Of a stretch of DNA of 64,000 nucleotides, positions 44,561 through 58,514 are shown one piece after another; position 1 is the first letter of the stretch, and each line of letters opens with the position of its first letter. The position numbers and the translations under genes are program-made. The notes beneath the pieces are model-generated. The model was not told the DNA's origin. It worked only from the letters and a program-made list of their open reading frames with translations, and ran no database searches. Origin of the DNA: Ryuthela nishihirai (lineage: Eukaryota; Arthropoda; Arachnida; Araneae; Heptathelidae); the NCBI GenBank assembly GCA_038380435.1, contig JAWZYU010000017.1, positions 26,284,483-26,348,482 on the forward strand, written 5' to 3'.

Positions 44561-47500
44561 AGAAAATAAAATCTATTTCCTTTCCTAATATCATTAATTC
44601 TTTGTAATATGTAGTATATAAAATGATACTTATGGAAGAAAGGCAGAGTTTCAGCTTACATACAATAATAATATACAGTATAAGATGCTACTGGCAATAT
44701 CACCAATATTAATCAGCTATGAATTATGTAACACTTAAGTGTGTTCTTGTATTTAGCCATTTACAAAATACAACTTAACCAGTGGGTTACAGAAAGAAAA
44801 TGGGAAAGATTCATATTTCTCTACAATGTATCCTGTTTTAAATGTTGCAGGGTTCCCTCACAAATTTATTGGAAGATAAAACAAGTATATTGAAGACTTA
44901 AAAAGGCTGCAGAACGCTGGCATACATTTTATGAAAACATAGTTTTCAGGGCAAGACAACTGTGAAAAATTCATCTAGCCATTTCCTTTATTCAAACATG
45001 GGATGTCATGGTTAGGTGTACACTTCTCTATTTAAGATTGTAAGATAGATAAGCTATTGCAGCCATTCACAACTGCTTTGGTTAGGGTATATATATATAG
45101 TTATAGAGAGTAATACACTATAAGCTTCATATCGAAGTACTATTTACTGTGCTCTTTAAATCAAAAGAATATATTTATAATACTCATGTAAGGGTTATTA
45201 TATGATGTCATTGACATCAATGTATAATGCTAATTATAAACTTGCTTCCAGGCAATGCTATGAATCATTGATGAGAACTGCTGTGCAACAACGACGGTCA
45301 ATCAAGACTAGGCAAGTATAAAAAATTCTTCCAGCTGTCTTTCAGACCTAAACACAGGTTCATGAGATTACACATCAGTTGAGCTGAGATGCCAGCAATT
45401 CCTACCTTCTTAGTTACAGGTTATATGCTTTTGACTTCATGTCAGTGAACCATTTATGATGCCGCTTAAACCGAAAGAGGTACATATTTGCAATATCAAA
45501 AGAGGGATTATTACATGATACCTACCTATGTTCAAATCTCGGAGATATCTGGATGAATTTTTTATAATCACCTACTCCTGACTGAAGCAAAGTACTCCAG
45601 TGAGTCTTTTCTGTGGTTCAGAGCTTTTTGAAACATTCCTTAACTGATACAATAGTATATGACATTAATAACTGATATTTATCCTTGCATATTGATAAAG
45701 AAATAGAGTGACTTCATGACCTTTCAACTCAATCAACATCGAGAAATTTACTTAGTGAACCATATTTATATTGAACTCAACATTAATCAATAACCTGTGT
45801 ACACATGCACAATGTTATATAAGAAGTAAAAAAACTTCACTAATCCAATAATGCTCATATTTTAAATACTGATTCCTGAGCATTACTTTCACAAAACTAT
45901 TTGGTATTAGGCAGGGGTTTTGAAAAACATCAGGTAATGGGATACAAAGGGCAATTTGCAGCTAATAAGTTGCAAGTTAAAGTATGAGGTAAAACTTCAA
46001 AACTACAAGCTTACTATTAAGAAACTTGAAATAAATACAAAGAGTATTTAAAAGTAATGAAATAATGGGTTGTTGTTTTTTTATTTTCAAGAATACAGTG
46101 AAGAATTTCTGAATCCTTCTCAAAATTTAATCTGTTGTTACAGTGCTTTCTGTGATTAATTGTGCTCAGAACTTTCTAGAACATATAGCAATTGCTGTGT
46201 ACCTCATCTGTAATGCAGAGAAGACATTTTGCACAATTCCATGTCTTTAAGTGACAATCTAGCTCTCCGAAAAATAAATCATCAGAAGAAAATCGAAGAA
46301 ATCTCAGAATCGTAGAATCTCAGTAAAATTTACGAGCAACAAGAAATTTGCAATATCATGTAAATGGAGCTTAAAAGTAAATATAATTCATTGGACAAAA
46401 AACTAAAATGTTATTTTATTTAATCAAGCATTCAAAGATTTTTACTTTTATTCTGATTCTTTAAATCATTTACTTGTGTTTCATAGCATGAATTTAATTT
46501 TATTGTTACAAGTTATTTATTATTGGCATTAGCAACTTATGGTTATCACCAATTCTTTCAAATTAAAATAAAGTACTCTGAATCCATGCTGGTTAATATT
46601 TATAATTAAAAAAAAACACTATTTAAAATTCAAAAACCTATGTACTATAATGAACTTTTTAAAAGCATTAAATGGCAGAGAAAAAAAAAACATGTCAGTA
46701 ATTTGCAACAGTTGCTATTTTAGAAAATCAGATGTTAGGAATTGTCATACCTGCTTTAATTTATAAGCTGGTGCTTTTTATATGAAGCCCATCTAGATAA
46801 AGGTTACAAGCAAAAATATCATTTTTACTGATATGTTTTAGTCAGGTAGTTAAATGAACAAGTATCACAGGTAGTGGTGTGCTGGTAAATTTTAAACATC
46901 TGGCTCGCTAAAAAAACAAGACCAAAAAGAATTTACAACAATTTTGAATATAAAAATTTCAAACAATAATAAAAAATTCATTTTTTTTCCCCAATTTCCA
47001 TATAGCCAATTGATTAACACAAAATGTTTTCGTTGACTTTTGCCGAGCTCTTGTATCGGTTGCATTTCAACCATGATTTGACAAATGGAGTTGCATCCCA
47101 ATCTGCTAATTCCTTTCCCAATAAATTTATCGTTATTAAATCCGATATGTTATCTATTGTTAAACTATTCCTCACCCTTGTACAAATTTTGTTCATTAAA
47201 CTGAAACCTCTTTTGGCTTCTGCACTATTAATTGCAATAGGGCTATCTTTTTAGCTTTTTGAATAATTGCAGTATTGAAACATATTTTGATTCTACATTA
47301 TCATCTACAAAATCCCAAAAATCATTCAAATCAATTTCATATTTTAAAATTTAGCCTAAATAGTGCAATGTTTTTCGCCAGCTACCCATGGTAAAACTAG
47401 TTTTTCATAAGGCCAAGATAGATGGTATCCAATAAATCAAAATAATTTAAAATGCTTTCATTACTTCTGTCTGATAAAAGATGTAAATTCATGTGTTGAA

Positions 47501-48199
47501 CTATATTTTCTAGTAACGTATTCCTAAGTCGAGTATTGAATTTATTATTTTTATCAAATGCAATATCATTAAACTTATCTGATTTAATCAAATAATGAAC
47601 TTCAGATTCATGTTTTCCAGAACCAACTTTTAAACTTCCCAAAGCTCTTATTGTGTGTTTGATTAATTTTTGCACTTTCTGAATGTTAGCTGATCTTGAC
47701 TGAAGTGTAGTTAAATGCAATGAAAATTCCATTATCAGAAAATATCCACTTAATTCTGCCTGGGCCGCTTCTTTTTAGATAATCCCTATAGAGGCTGCCA
47801 CATAGGGAAGGGAAGCAAAAAAGGGTGCCGAAACAAGAGTGTCACGACTGGGACTTTCCGTGTCACTATATACAAGCTTATCGCCAAAATGCCACTAGCC
47901 ATTGTGGATTGAAGTGGGCTCTACAGTTTATAGCTATTCTTGATTTAACAACAGCATGCAAAATTCTTTAAAATTTCACGCAAGCTGGCTCCAGCACACC
48001 ACTGGTCACAGGCAATCTTAAAATATAGCACATAAACAAAAAACAGCTTCTCTCTGATTAGTCTAAATTTTATGATAGCAAATTTACCAAAAAACAATTA
48101 TTGTTGAAAGTCTAATTTTCTTGTTGTATAAGGTATTTGAATCAATATTAAAATTTAAAACCAATACATATCAAATGGTCTGCAACAAAAAAATTATTA

Positions 48200-48412
48200 A
48201 ATAGCATGGGCAGATTGGCAGGGAGGGCAAGTCTCCCTTGAGAATGCTAGTAACTGGAACAGAGGAGGGGAAAAATAAACATATATATGTATGTATGTTT
48301 CAGAAATTTCTTTAAAAACCACTGATAAGAAAAAACGTTTTATACTGGAATGGGTTTCTAAGTCAGTCTTGCCCCCCCCCCCCCAATTATTTTTCTAGAT
48401 TTGGGCCTGTTT
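48200..48412 (+). repeat. Dispersed repeat C
   Basis: GGGCAGATTGGCAGGGAGG, GAGAATGCTAGTAACTGG, TTTTATACTGGAATGGG, a 14-C run and the terminus CTAGATTTGGGCCTG. Confidence 0.75.
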
Positions 48413-51400
48413 CAATAGTAATCATCTGCTAACTGTACAAAAACAAATAATTACCTATACCACCGTTGATTCTCCTATAAGAGTTATCTAATTTATGCAA
48501 AATGTTTGCAATTTTGCAAGTATATATTGTGCTACTGACAACATTATTACTCAACTACTAATCTTTCTTCAAGAAATGATGACTTAGGGCATTTATCAAA
48601 ATTCTTTAGATACTGTTATTAGTGTCTGCATGGAGAGTGTACAATACTGAATACCTGTCCTAGACAAATGCACTGTGTGGTATTGCTAAAATCCACAGAA
48701 TGGGATTTAGCAACAGTGGAATTTTTTAATAACATATATTATAAAAGGTCTGGTTAGTTAAGATATGCATAGTACTGTGTATAATCTAATATGATAAATA
48801 CAATCCAATAAAACAATAAGCAAGTGGTTTGTCACATGTCATTTACACTGACATGCAAATTTATCCTAAACAAGGAATAATGAATATTTATTTTTGAAGC
48901 AGTTGTTGAGTATGGCATTAGCATCAAACCTACTTGCACAGCAGTTTACTACATGAGTAATTAAAATACATAGGGAGCTCAGTACTGGATGATTTAAAAT
49001 GTAAATAACAGGCATTTTTGCAAACCTATGCTGTTTGGTGCTAGTGACCTCTTACAAGTACTTTAGGTATTCTTCTAGTGTATATATATATATGGTGGCA
49101 TTAAGCTGATGAAAGCAGTACTTGAATAAGTCACTGGTATCTAACAGCATCTGCATGTAAATTACCCCTATGTGTATTTTTCAATTATGTTAATATGATA
49201 CTTTATGTAGCTCTTTTAAATTTTAATATCTCTACATAAAAGTATCATCTAGGACTGACGTAGTCAATTATGACATGAAAAAATTAACAGCATAGTTTTA
49301 GTAATTTTAATAATTTAAATATTGAATTTTGGATGGAAAGAAAAAAAAGGCATATTTAAATAGGTGTACATTTATATATAGCACATGACCAATAAATATT
49401 TTACAAAGTAGAAACAAAATTATTAACTATGTTAGGCCAACTTTTTTTAGATTCCATAAAGTCTGCAGTAATTTGCTGTTTCATTGCAGAGATTGCAATT
49501 GCAGTAATGACTTTGTTGTCATTCATTACCCACAATTATGGCATATTCTCATCTACAGTAGACAATTACTTAAAATTTATTACTATGTTGAATTTTATTA
49601 CTATAAAATATATTGCCTAAATAAGATTATAATATTCCTTTTGCAAGTCATCAATTATTAAATTTATGGTTTCAAGAGCTGTTAGTCTTTTCATCAGTTA
49701 CAACTTACCTTAAAGTGATATTCTGCTATGGTCCACAATAAATTGAAGATTATCAATGACTAAGATTATTTAGCATACTGAAAAGGAATTGCTAAATTTG
49801 TGATAGAATTTCTAAAAACACTGCCTTCAGAGACACAATTAAATGTACAGATTTTGAACTGATATATAACAATTCACAAAGGTAAAAGTATAATTGCAAA
49901 TTGACAGCAAAAATACCATAAATCGATACTTTCATGAGTGATTGCAACTTGACTTTGGACCAACATTACATTTTTTTTAATTATTACTCCTTCATCATAT
50001 TTAACACACTTTCTGTTTCTTAATCCACAATACTCACAGTAACCTTAAAAAACACTCTATTCATACACTCACACAGACTGATTCTGGATTATACTTGATA
50101 AAAAAGAAATTAAACAATTGCAGAATTACCCTAAACACCACATCAGAAGTAAGGTAATTTCTAAGAGGAGAATTGATGGATGACAACAGTAAGGCAATTA
50201 ACATCAAAGATGAGCATGTTAAATGTGCAATACTAGTGCCAGAATGATTGACAAGGTGGGGGTAGTACCACAGATGAAGAAAAGGCAGGGTGCAAGGGGT
50301 ACTAAAAAATGCATTATATTCAGAGCATGCAAAAAGTTCACTTATGAGTCTAGTACAAATCCCACATTATCACTATGCTACACTGCTAGGTTGGTTCCCA
50401 AGACACAACAATGTACTGGAAGAAACGGTCCCAACATGCACCACAGAAAAAACAGCATAGTGCCAGCCTGCTGTGTGGTGGATACAGGATACAAGCAGCA
50501 CAGTATATGCTAACTACTGCATTTATAAAAGAGCCTGCAGACTGGACATCATATAGAAAAGTAGATCCATGCAACTGAATCAAAATGTGAGGAATCCATG
50601 CATTGATATTTATAAATGGCAATGATGAATGGAAAAAAACAAACAAACAACAGAACAATAAAAATAAATCTTATATTACTAATTGAAATTAGATTTAAAT
50701 ATTGCTAGTGCTACATCATTTTTTGAGGTTTAAAGCTGGAAAAACTCTTGACCATTAGCCTATATATATACAGTTCTTATGTCTGTGGGAAACCTAATTT
50801 TTAAACTTTAACATATTTAACTTCTTGAAAATGTTAACAATATCATTAAAAACATCAAAATAAATTGTTGAAAGATTCAAATAAAAAAAAAATTAGCAGC
50901 TAGCATCCAAAGATATGGAAATACTTTTCTTTATGACAATTTTATTCAAAAGTTGCTATAAATTGTATTAAAATTTAAACTTAGGCAATCAGCAGAACAT
51001 GATACTGCTGTTACAACTTGTTAGATAACAATACACAACAGTAAAAATGAGCAGAGAAATGGTAGTCCTTGAATGAAAACATCTAAACTGTCCAGCTTGC
51101 TCACAGCTAAAATTGTTAGAAAACCCCATTAAGCAAACAATGGTGGCAAGGTAACAGTTAATATGCATAAATAGTGGAAATATTAGCACAAAGTTTAACC
51201 AAGTTTTTTTGATACATCTATAAGAAAAAGAAGTACTTGACAGAAGAATGGAATGTAACCACTGAATTAATTACTCATATCTGCATAAATAAATTCCAGC
51301 AGATCATTGCAAAAAAAAAAATATGACACACACTACCATAAAATGTTGTACAATTATTTCCTATAAATAGCTTTGACTTCAAAAATTATTAATTCACTTA

Positions 51401-51853
51401 AATATGTTTTGCAAACTGAAAGGATGCGAGTATGTTAATGAATTTTACACTTAGCTCTCACATTTCTTCAGTACAATCAATGCTTGAATGGTACAATTTA
51501 TCTCCATAATTTAAAAATGGCAGGTTTCAAACGGTGGGCCAGGAACTATGGCATTCCGTTATCAGTGAAAAATGTGGCTGTGCATGCATCATCAAGCATT
51601 GAGGTACTGTAATTTTCAGTGCCTATAGTTTCATATACAATACTAGTGACCAAGAAGGTAGTTTAATACTTAACTCAGTCAGAAATGAAATGACAATGCT
51701 GCAATGGCTTGATGCTGGTTCAGTGCAGCTGAAACTTGTAAAAAAACGTCCATTCAGACTCTCAGCTGCTGTGTGAGAGGTTCACTCAACTCTCAGTTCA
51801 CATGTCTCTTGCTCTCTACTTAAACTTATACGACATGGAAGTTCATAACAAAT

Positions 51854-52023
51854 TTAGGCATAAAATTCTTTGTTGCTGCTACGTGTATAGGAGTTGACTG
51901 TTGGGGAGCGTTTTGGTTCATCTAAAGCATAACTACCTTCATCTTTCTTTCTCATACGGTAAACAATGAACATGACAAGCAAGATGGCACATAATAATCC
52001 TACCACAGCACCACCTATCACAG
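51854..52023 (-). CDS. Sdc: Syndecan, terminal exon (transmembrane end and cytoplasmic tail)
   Basis: Read on the - strand, the exon starts after CTTTTACAG (acceptor at 52024-52032) and runs 55 codons to TAA at 51856-51854. It encodes VIGGAVVGLLCAILLVMFIV (transmembrane segment), then YRMRKKDEGSYALDEPKR and SPTVNSYTRSSNKEFYA. YRMRKKDEGSY is the C1 region of syndecans, the middle part is a variable region, and EFYA is the invariant C-terminal PDZ-binding motif. Syndecans are single-pass heparan-sulphate proteoglycans that bridge matrix to the cytoskeleton. Two bases at the exon start complete a codon from the previous exon, which lies beyond the window or unrecognised in 52.1-64 kb. Family-wide the tail is about 30 residues, as seen here. 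Confidence 0.96.
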
Positions 52024-53251
52024 CTGTAAAAGAAAGTAACCCATAATACTTTCACATAATAACAATAATGTATTAAAGATAAAGCATATATATATATAAA
52101 AGGTAATAAATAGTTTGTAAACCAAAAATTAGGACAAAAAGTTATCATGGGCATCAAATTTTCAGTAGGGAGAGTTGTATTATATTGAGGAAATTAGCTC
52201 TTTTAGAAATGTTTCATATAGTTTCAAAGTAAGGAATCAAATTGATCAGTTATTAGCTCAACCAATAAAAACCATTCAGAATGTTTTTAAAGTACCTATA
52301 GTATAAGTGTCTTTTATATAAGGACATGTTTAACATCTCAGCTGGAGGATGGTGACCTTTGCAACAGGGGAATGAGTAAGGTGCAAAAAAAAAAAACTTG
52401 TTACTGTCAAATTTAGATATCAATCCTGCTATTCTTAAATTATAAGCAGTACACTATCAACTGGGTGGCTGAGAGTTGTGGAGGTATCACTGTAGTAGAT
52501 AAATGTACCACTAGACATTGGATTAAAACTTTTAGTCTGCTTATGGAAAACAAAAAAATAGGGCTACAATGGAAAAATAAGGAGGTACTGTAAGTACCAA
52601 ATAAAAAAGCTAACTTATTAAAACAATTTTAATAATAGAAATTTAAAACACTGTCTTAACAGATGCTATTGAAACTAAATGTCATTTCAAGAGTAGGGAT
52701 GGCAAATGTAAAGACAAAAAGTAAAAAATACTAATTAATCTGAAATTCTTATCAATACTGAATTCAAGACTCTAGTTCTGTTAAAACTGAATCCTACAAT
52801 AGTCTTGTTTTAATTATATATAGAATGTTTTGAACTTGCTTGTTAAAGGAAAAAAAATGTTTTGAACTTGTTTGTCCCCCCAAAAAAATTTAACAAAAGT
52901 TTTTCTCCTTGATTCAAAGGAACAGCTTGGAGTGAGCTTACAAATAATTGTCTACACATCCACATACTAGTCAAATATCTATATTGAAATGCAAAAACAT
53001 TAACAAATTGTGCAAAGACATGAACAACACACCATCATCAGGTATTGTTTCAATTGTTTAAGCTCATTTACTTCACTTTTGTCAGTCTTTATGCGTATAA
53101 AAGCCTATGAAACTTTTTGTTCGTGACATGTTGCTATATTTCTAAACTCTGTGATTTTCAGCTTTATTTAGTTCCTCAAAATATATAGGAAGACCTTTTT
53201 CTGCCACTACTAATCTATGCTGAATACTTGAAAACTACATGATACTAAGAG
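52024..53251 (-). other. Syndecan intron, nothing else recognised
   Basis: Intron upstream of the terminal exon on the - strand. Low-complexity AT with TA runs; no further exon found. Confidence 0.5.
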
Positions 53252-53480
53252 AACTGGGCCAGATCTATTCCTGGTGGGGGTGGATGGGGGATGCTGAAAT
53301 AATTTGATATAATCCTCCTAAGAATGTTAGTGAGGTCATGGAGGAATTTTTTTTTTTAATTTTACACTCATTTGTCAAGAAATTTCTCTAAAGACCTCTA
53401 AAACGAGGCAAAACATTTTATATTGCAATGGAAATCCAGACTCTACCTCCCATTTATTTTTTCCTATATCCAAATCTGCT
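53252..53480 (+). repeat. Dispersed repeat C
   Basis: CTGGGCCAGATCTATTCC at the left end, then AAGAATGTTAGTGAGG, AATTTCTCTAAAGACCTC, TTTTATATTGCAATGG and CCTCCCATTTATTTTTTCC. Confidence 0.75.
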
Positions 53481-54644
53481 AAGGGATTATTGTCTTTACT
53501 TGTGATGCCACTAGGCCAATTCTAAGGACCATTCCTGCTCATATTCACATTTTGCTTATTTATTGCAATTAAAAGCTGAAAAAAATCAATTGCTTTTTAT
53601 TTCTATAAATTTTGAAGGAGTTGTGAATTTGAAGGGAAAGGAATTTTCATTAGAAGCATGTCTTATTGTTCACATGTTGTGAAATATGTCTATTATAATT
53701 CTAAAGAATACCTTATTTACAAATAACAAAAAAAACAACAGAATTTAAGATGACTCCCTAAAAAACATATACAATTTTTTTTAATCTGTGCCCTTTTCCC
53801 AACTGAATCTAAATTCAGCAACTGTAATGCTTAAAAAAATTATATTTCAGAATATCTTTTGTTCTTTCGTACTTATTGATAAGCAGCACAGAAGTAATAT
53901 TTTATAACTATTATATAATTTGTAACTTACTATTATTTATATATTTTATTCTTAAAATATATACGATTTTTTGTATTATTAGAGAAATAAATGTACACTT
54001 TATGTTCACTCTGGCTTTATTAGTACTAACTTTCAGTATTTTACACTTCATATCTCATTTCCTTCACTTTTATTCTTTTTGTTATCTTCTTTATACTGTC
54101 TACACTATTCTGAACTTCAATTTAAATACAGCATTTCTCAAACCTTTTAAATACAACTTTGATTCTATAGACTCTTAATCAATGGCAAAAAATGTTGCAA
54201 TAGACTTCTTACGTTTTTCTGTTACTTTGCTGATGATCCCCTGCTAAAAGCCATTATTAGGATTATAAGGATTTCAAATGGCCTCAAGGGTTTTTTTCAT
54301 TATTACACCAAGCATTTGCATTGCGATACAAATAATCCTGACATGATCATAAGATTTTTGATATTTAGTATATCTTCCACTCCACAGTCAAGTTAATCAT
54401 TGCAAAATGCTTGTGTAGACTTGAAAGGAAATTTCAGGATCCATAATTAAGTATAAATTCCCAAATTTAAGACAAACCTTGATGTTTTTTTAGGTCAAAC
54501 TATTTGATAAAATTAATCTCACTTTTGGCTAAATAAGTTAATTCTTTCTTTCTTACTGTATGTATCATAATAATATGAAAAAAAATTATCACACATGGAA
54601 TAGCAATTTTTATTATATATATAAATATATTTTCAATTAGATGG
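53481..54644. other. AT-rich stretch, nothing recognised
   Basis: The frame at 53876-54178 is a T-rich run of hydrophobic residues without domain character. Confidence 0.5.
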
Positions 54645-55255
54645 TTTGTAAATGGTAGCTAGGTAGTCACTGGAACAAGAGCTATGCACCAATCCCCTGT
54701 GATGATACATAGAACAGGCCTAGCATCTATTGTGTGATCTCGCCTTCTCGTGGTGTAGGCCGTTAGTACCTTTCTAAAGAGATACTCTCATGTGGAAGTG
54801 AACGGAGAGGGAGGGCTGCAGATTAGTGTGGCCTACTGATCTGGACAATTATGGCTACTTTTCTTTTTTTCTACCCTGCTGAGGAGTGGCCAACCACACA
54901 GGGTCCTGGTGCTGACAATATATAGAAGCCTGAACGAATAATGGCTCTGAGCTTAATTATGGATCCTGAATTTGTTGCACTGGTGGGCTTCTGTGGAGGT
55001 AAAACCTTTCGTTGCATTTTTTGTTTGTTTGTGGATTGACAGCCGTAAAGTGAATAGATTCACAGGATATGTCAATACTGGCATCGTCAAATTCTACATT
55101 GGAAGAAGTCTTCCAGTGTAAATGGCTTCATCCTTTAGTGGTGGGGGAATAGGCCTTTGCCCCATGCTTGCGATTAGGGAGCTGTTTGATATTGTCGGCA
55201 TTCCCTCTCTCAATAAATATAGTTTCTTTTAACATCCCTAACCATTTTCTCTCCA

Positions 55256-55738
55256 TGGGTAGTTTGAATGTGACGACTCTGCACAGAGTTTATTCTCTTG
55301 ATGATCTCACACAAGAAATCCACCATTATAATTTAGATATTCTCGGCAGATAAAGGTCAGATTCTTAAAAATAATCTTAAATTTCTCTTTTCAGGGAGGG
55401 ACGATAATAAGCATCACTAAGGCATAGGTCTGCTTCTCAGCAGACATGCCAAGTGATGCTCTTCTAGGATATGAATCCATTAATAAAAAGTTCTAACGGC
55501 AAAATTTCACACAAGCATTAAAGATTTGAATGTTATCTGCTGTTATGACCCCACAGTGGATGCCGATGAAGATAGGTTTTACAGACAACTTCAGGATATT
55601 TTGAATTCTGTCAAGAAAGCAGATATTATCCTTGTTCTAGGTGACTTTAATGACAAAGTTGGTACTGACTCTGACCTTTGGGGAGGGGTGCTAAGCCCTT
55701 TTGGCATTGGTAGCTGCAATGGCAATGCCTACAGGTAA
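55256..55738 (+). pseudogene. RTE LINE endonuclease (APE-type), broken
   Basis: LNVTTLHRVYSLDDLTQE (start of EN), then a degraded middle (stop near 55351; the expected QETRW segment is lost), and from 55526 NVICCYDPTVDADEDRFYRQ and ILVLGDFNDKVG. The GDFN motif holds catalytic residues. Confidence 0.8.
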
Positions 55739-56488
55739 ATAAACTTTATTAATCCTACAGGTAAATAAACTTAATGGTTTGAGAATAACTAACACTTATT
55801 ACAAACACTGTGACATACACATGGATTTCACCTGATGGGCTGCATAAGAATATGATTGATTATATATTAATTAACAGCAAATGGGATAGTTCTGTTAGGA
55901 ATACCAGGTCATATAGGGGAGCTGAAATTGGATCTGACCATTACTTATTAAAAGTGTGTCATGCAACTTAAACTTAAAAAGTGGTGTGCTAGGGTTGAAA
56001 AATTTACCTTTAATTCTGAAGCTCTGAAAGACCCAGTTACAGCCAAAGCTTACCATGATAGGTTAATTAATCATTATGACCATCACGGTTTGCTTACTAC
56101 TAAAGTTGAGGAAGAATGGGACTGTTTTAAACTGGATTTTTTTTGTAAATTAACAGTACTCTTTAAGGGAAAAAAGGAGCAGAGGCAGCAAAATTATTTG
56201 AGTGATCAGGCACTTGAGCTTATTTCAGAAAGAAAGAACAGTGGAAATGTCCTTAATCAATACTACTAGTCATAATAGAAAGCATTACAGAGCTTAACAA
56301 ACGTGTAAAGGATCAGTTAGCTGCTGATAAGAATCTTTGGCTTGACTGACAAAGCTCAGGGAGCAGTTAGACAGCACAACAGCAGAGAACTGTACCAGAT
56401 AGTTAATGTTTTGTGTGGTAGAAAACAGACAGGTATATAGGGATTGAAGGATAAACAATGTGATAAATAAGCAGGTGAGGATTCTGTC

Positions 56489-58250
56489 ATGGCTAGGTGG
56501 GCTGAGCATTTCAGTGATGTTCTAAGCAATGTGGTTAGTTCTACTCTCATTGTTTGTAACGATGATAGGTGCATTACTGGCTTTAATGTTGGCCCTATAA
56601 CACAATCTGAAGTTATTTTGGTTCTTTCTAAACTTAAACTACATAAACCCCAGGGGTGGATGAAATTACTATGGAAATGCTTAGAGCTGGGAATGTTTCA
56701 GTTGCCACATGGATGATTGAAATTTTGAATATCTTTTATGATAAAGGCATGATTCCTAAGAATTTTACCAGAGCTATTATCCCTATTTTTAAAAAAGGTG
56801 ATCGCAGTTCTTGTGATAACTAAAGGGGTATCAGCCTACTCTCCGTTCCAGGTAAAGTTCTTTGCATGATTATGCTAAATAGAATTAAGAATCTGGTTTA
56901 CAGGCAATTGTGTGATGAGCAATGTGGATTCAGAAGTGGTAGAGGATGTGTGGATCAGATATTTTCACTTAGGCAGATTCTTGAGAAATTTAGAGTTTCA
57001 GAAATCTTTGGTTCCTACCTTTGTTGATTTCAAAAAGGCTTTTGACTTTGTTGATCGTCATAATTTGTGGTTGATTGTGAGATCATATGGTATACCAGAC
57101 AAGTTAGTTAACATAATGAAAGCTCTCTATAATAACACTGAGTCGTGTGTGAGAGTTGGTAAGGCTTGTAGCAATTGGTTTAGCATTACTTCTGGTGTTC
57201 GACAAGGGTGCATTTTGTCTCCTTTTCTCTTTAGTTTAGTTATTGATTATGTTATGTAAAATTCACTGCAAGGGAAAGATTTTAACCTTAAATGGTCTGG
57301 AGATACAAAAATTTCTGATTTAGATTATGCTGATGATTTAGCTCTTTTGGAAAATGATGTTGATGAGATGAACTCTTTCATTTGAGCTGTTGTTGAGACT
57401 GGTAGTAGGTAGGTTTGGTTATAAACAGAGAGAAAACTAAAGTGATAAAAATTGGTCAGGCAGTCTGTGATTTCGGTTGGGTTGTTTTACCTCTGAGCAG
57501 CACTTTTTTTCCACACCATGGGCTAAATGTCCAGGTCACATGGACTCCAAAGGCTCGGAGAAGGTTGGGGGAGGGGTTGATCGACTGGAACAGCTGTTGG
57601 GAGACAGATGGCAGCCTCCTGTCAAAGCCATCCAGTGTGTTCTTCAACGTGCACAGAGTATGATTTTCCCGCACACGGGGCCACGGCTTAACGTCCCATC
57701 CAGCGGACGGCGGCCTTTCCAAGCCCATCGCTGTCCCCTACTGACCGTGGACAGGGTGAGGAATTTTGCGGAGATAAATCTCAACGCTGACCCAGCTGGG
57801 ACTCAAACCTGGGAACTACAGATTACGAGCCTGGTGCGCTACCGACTGAGCCACCCCTACCCCAGTCTGTGATTCAGTTAATCTGAATGGTTGCAGTCTT
57901 GAGCAGGTCACAGTTTAATTATCTTGGGAGCTATATAACAGATACTGGTGATGTGCGGCATGAGATTAACAGATGAATAGGGATTGCTGCCGGGACTTTT
58001 AAGAATCTATAGAGTGTGTGGAAAAATAGGCATAATACATCTAAAGAGTAAAGTTAGACTGTATAATAGTTTGGTTCTTTCTAAAGTTAGTTATGGTGGT
58101 GAAACTTGGACGCTTTATACACAAGATAACAGGAAACTAGATGCTTTTGATTCTAGATGCTTATGCAATATCTTGGGCATTAGGTGGTTCAACTTTGCAA
58201 CTAATGATGAGGTTCGGCAAAGGAGTCGGGTTGGGTTGTTTTACCTCTGA
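56489..58250 (+). pseudogene. RTE LINE reverse transcriptase, broken
   Basis: ARWAEHFSDVLSN, GPITQSEVILVLSKLKLHKP, then VDFKKAFDFVDRHNLW (first catalytic Asp), GVRQGCILSPFLFSLVIDY and, after a stop at 57257-57259, YADDLALLEN at about 57324-57353. The distal part SKVRLYNSLVLSKVSYGGET follows the first SINE insertion. In-frame stops and frameshifts rule out function. Confidence 0.85.
57473..57862 (-). repeat. SINE A inserted in an RTE LINE
   Basis: A near-consensus copy with CAGTCTGTGATT at 57461-57472 and 57863-57874. It interrupts the LINE after its YADD motif. Confidence 0.95.
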
Positions 58251-58514
58251 GCAGCACTTTTTTGCACACCATGGGCTAAATCGCCAGGTCACATGGACCC
58301 CGAAGGCTCAGAGAAGGTTGGGGAGGGGACCCACTGGAACAGCTGATGGGAGACAGATGGTAGCCTCCCGTCAAGGCCATCCAGCGTGTTCTTTAACGTG
58401 CACAGGGTATGGCTCTCCCGCACACGGGGCCACGGCTTAACGTCCCATCCGACGGACGACGGCCTTTCAAAGCCCATCGGTGTCCCCTACTGACCGTGGG
58501 CAGGGTGGGGAATT
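58230..58514 (-). repeat. SINE A, head-truncated, in an RTE LINE
   Basis: A 285-bp copy without the tRNA-like head. Duplication GGCAAAGGAGTCGG at 58216-58229 versus GGCAGAGGAGTCGG at 58515-58528. Confidence 0.93.

Larger units (their letters stand above)
41454..51853 (-). other. Probable long 3' UTR or downstream DNA of syndecan
   Basis: About 10 kb of AT-rich DNA follows the syndecan stop on the - strand. No SINE A or B copies are seen, only two copies of dispersed repeat C (44300-44560 and 48200-48412), short TA runs and C or A homopolymers. No open frame has a recognisable domain. The lack of SINEs contrasts with 35.5-41.4 kb and 57-62 kb and suggests selective constraint, such as a very long 3' UTR. 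That is inference; no single poly(A) site stands out. Confidence 0.35.

Noticed and set aside
53876..54178. A 100-codon membrane protein
   Set aside because: Hydrophobicity follows from a T-rich AT stretch; no conserved feature.
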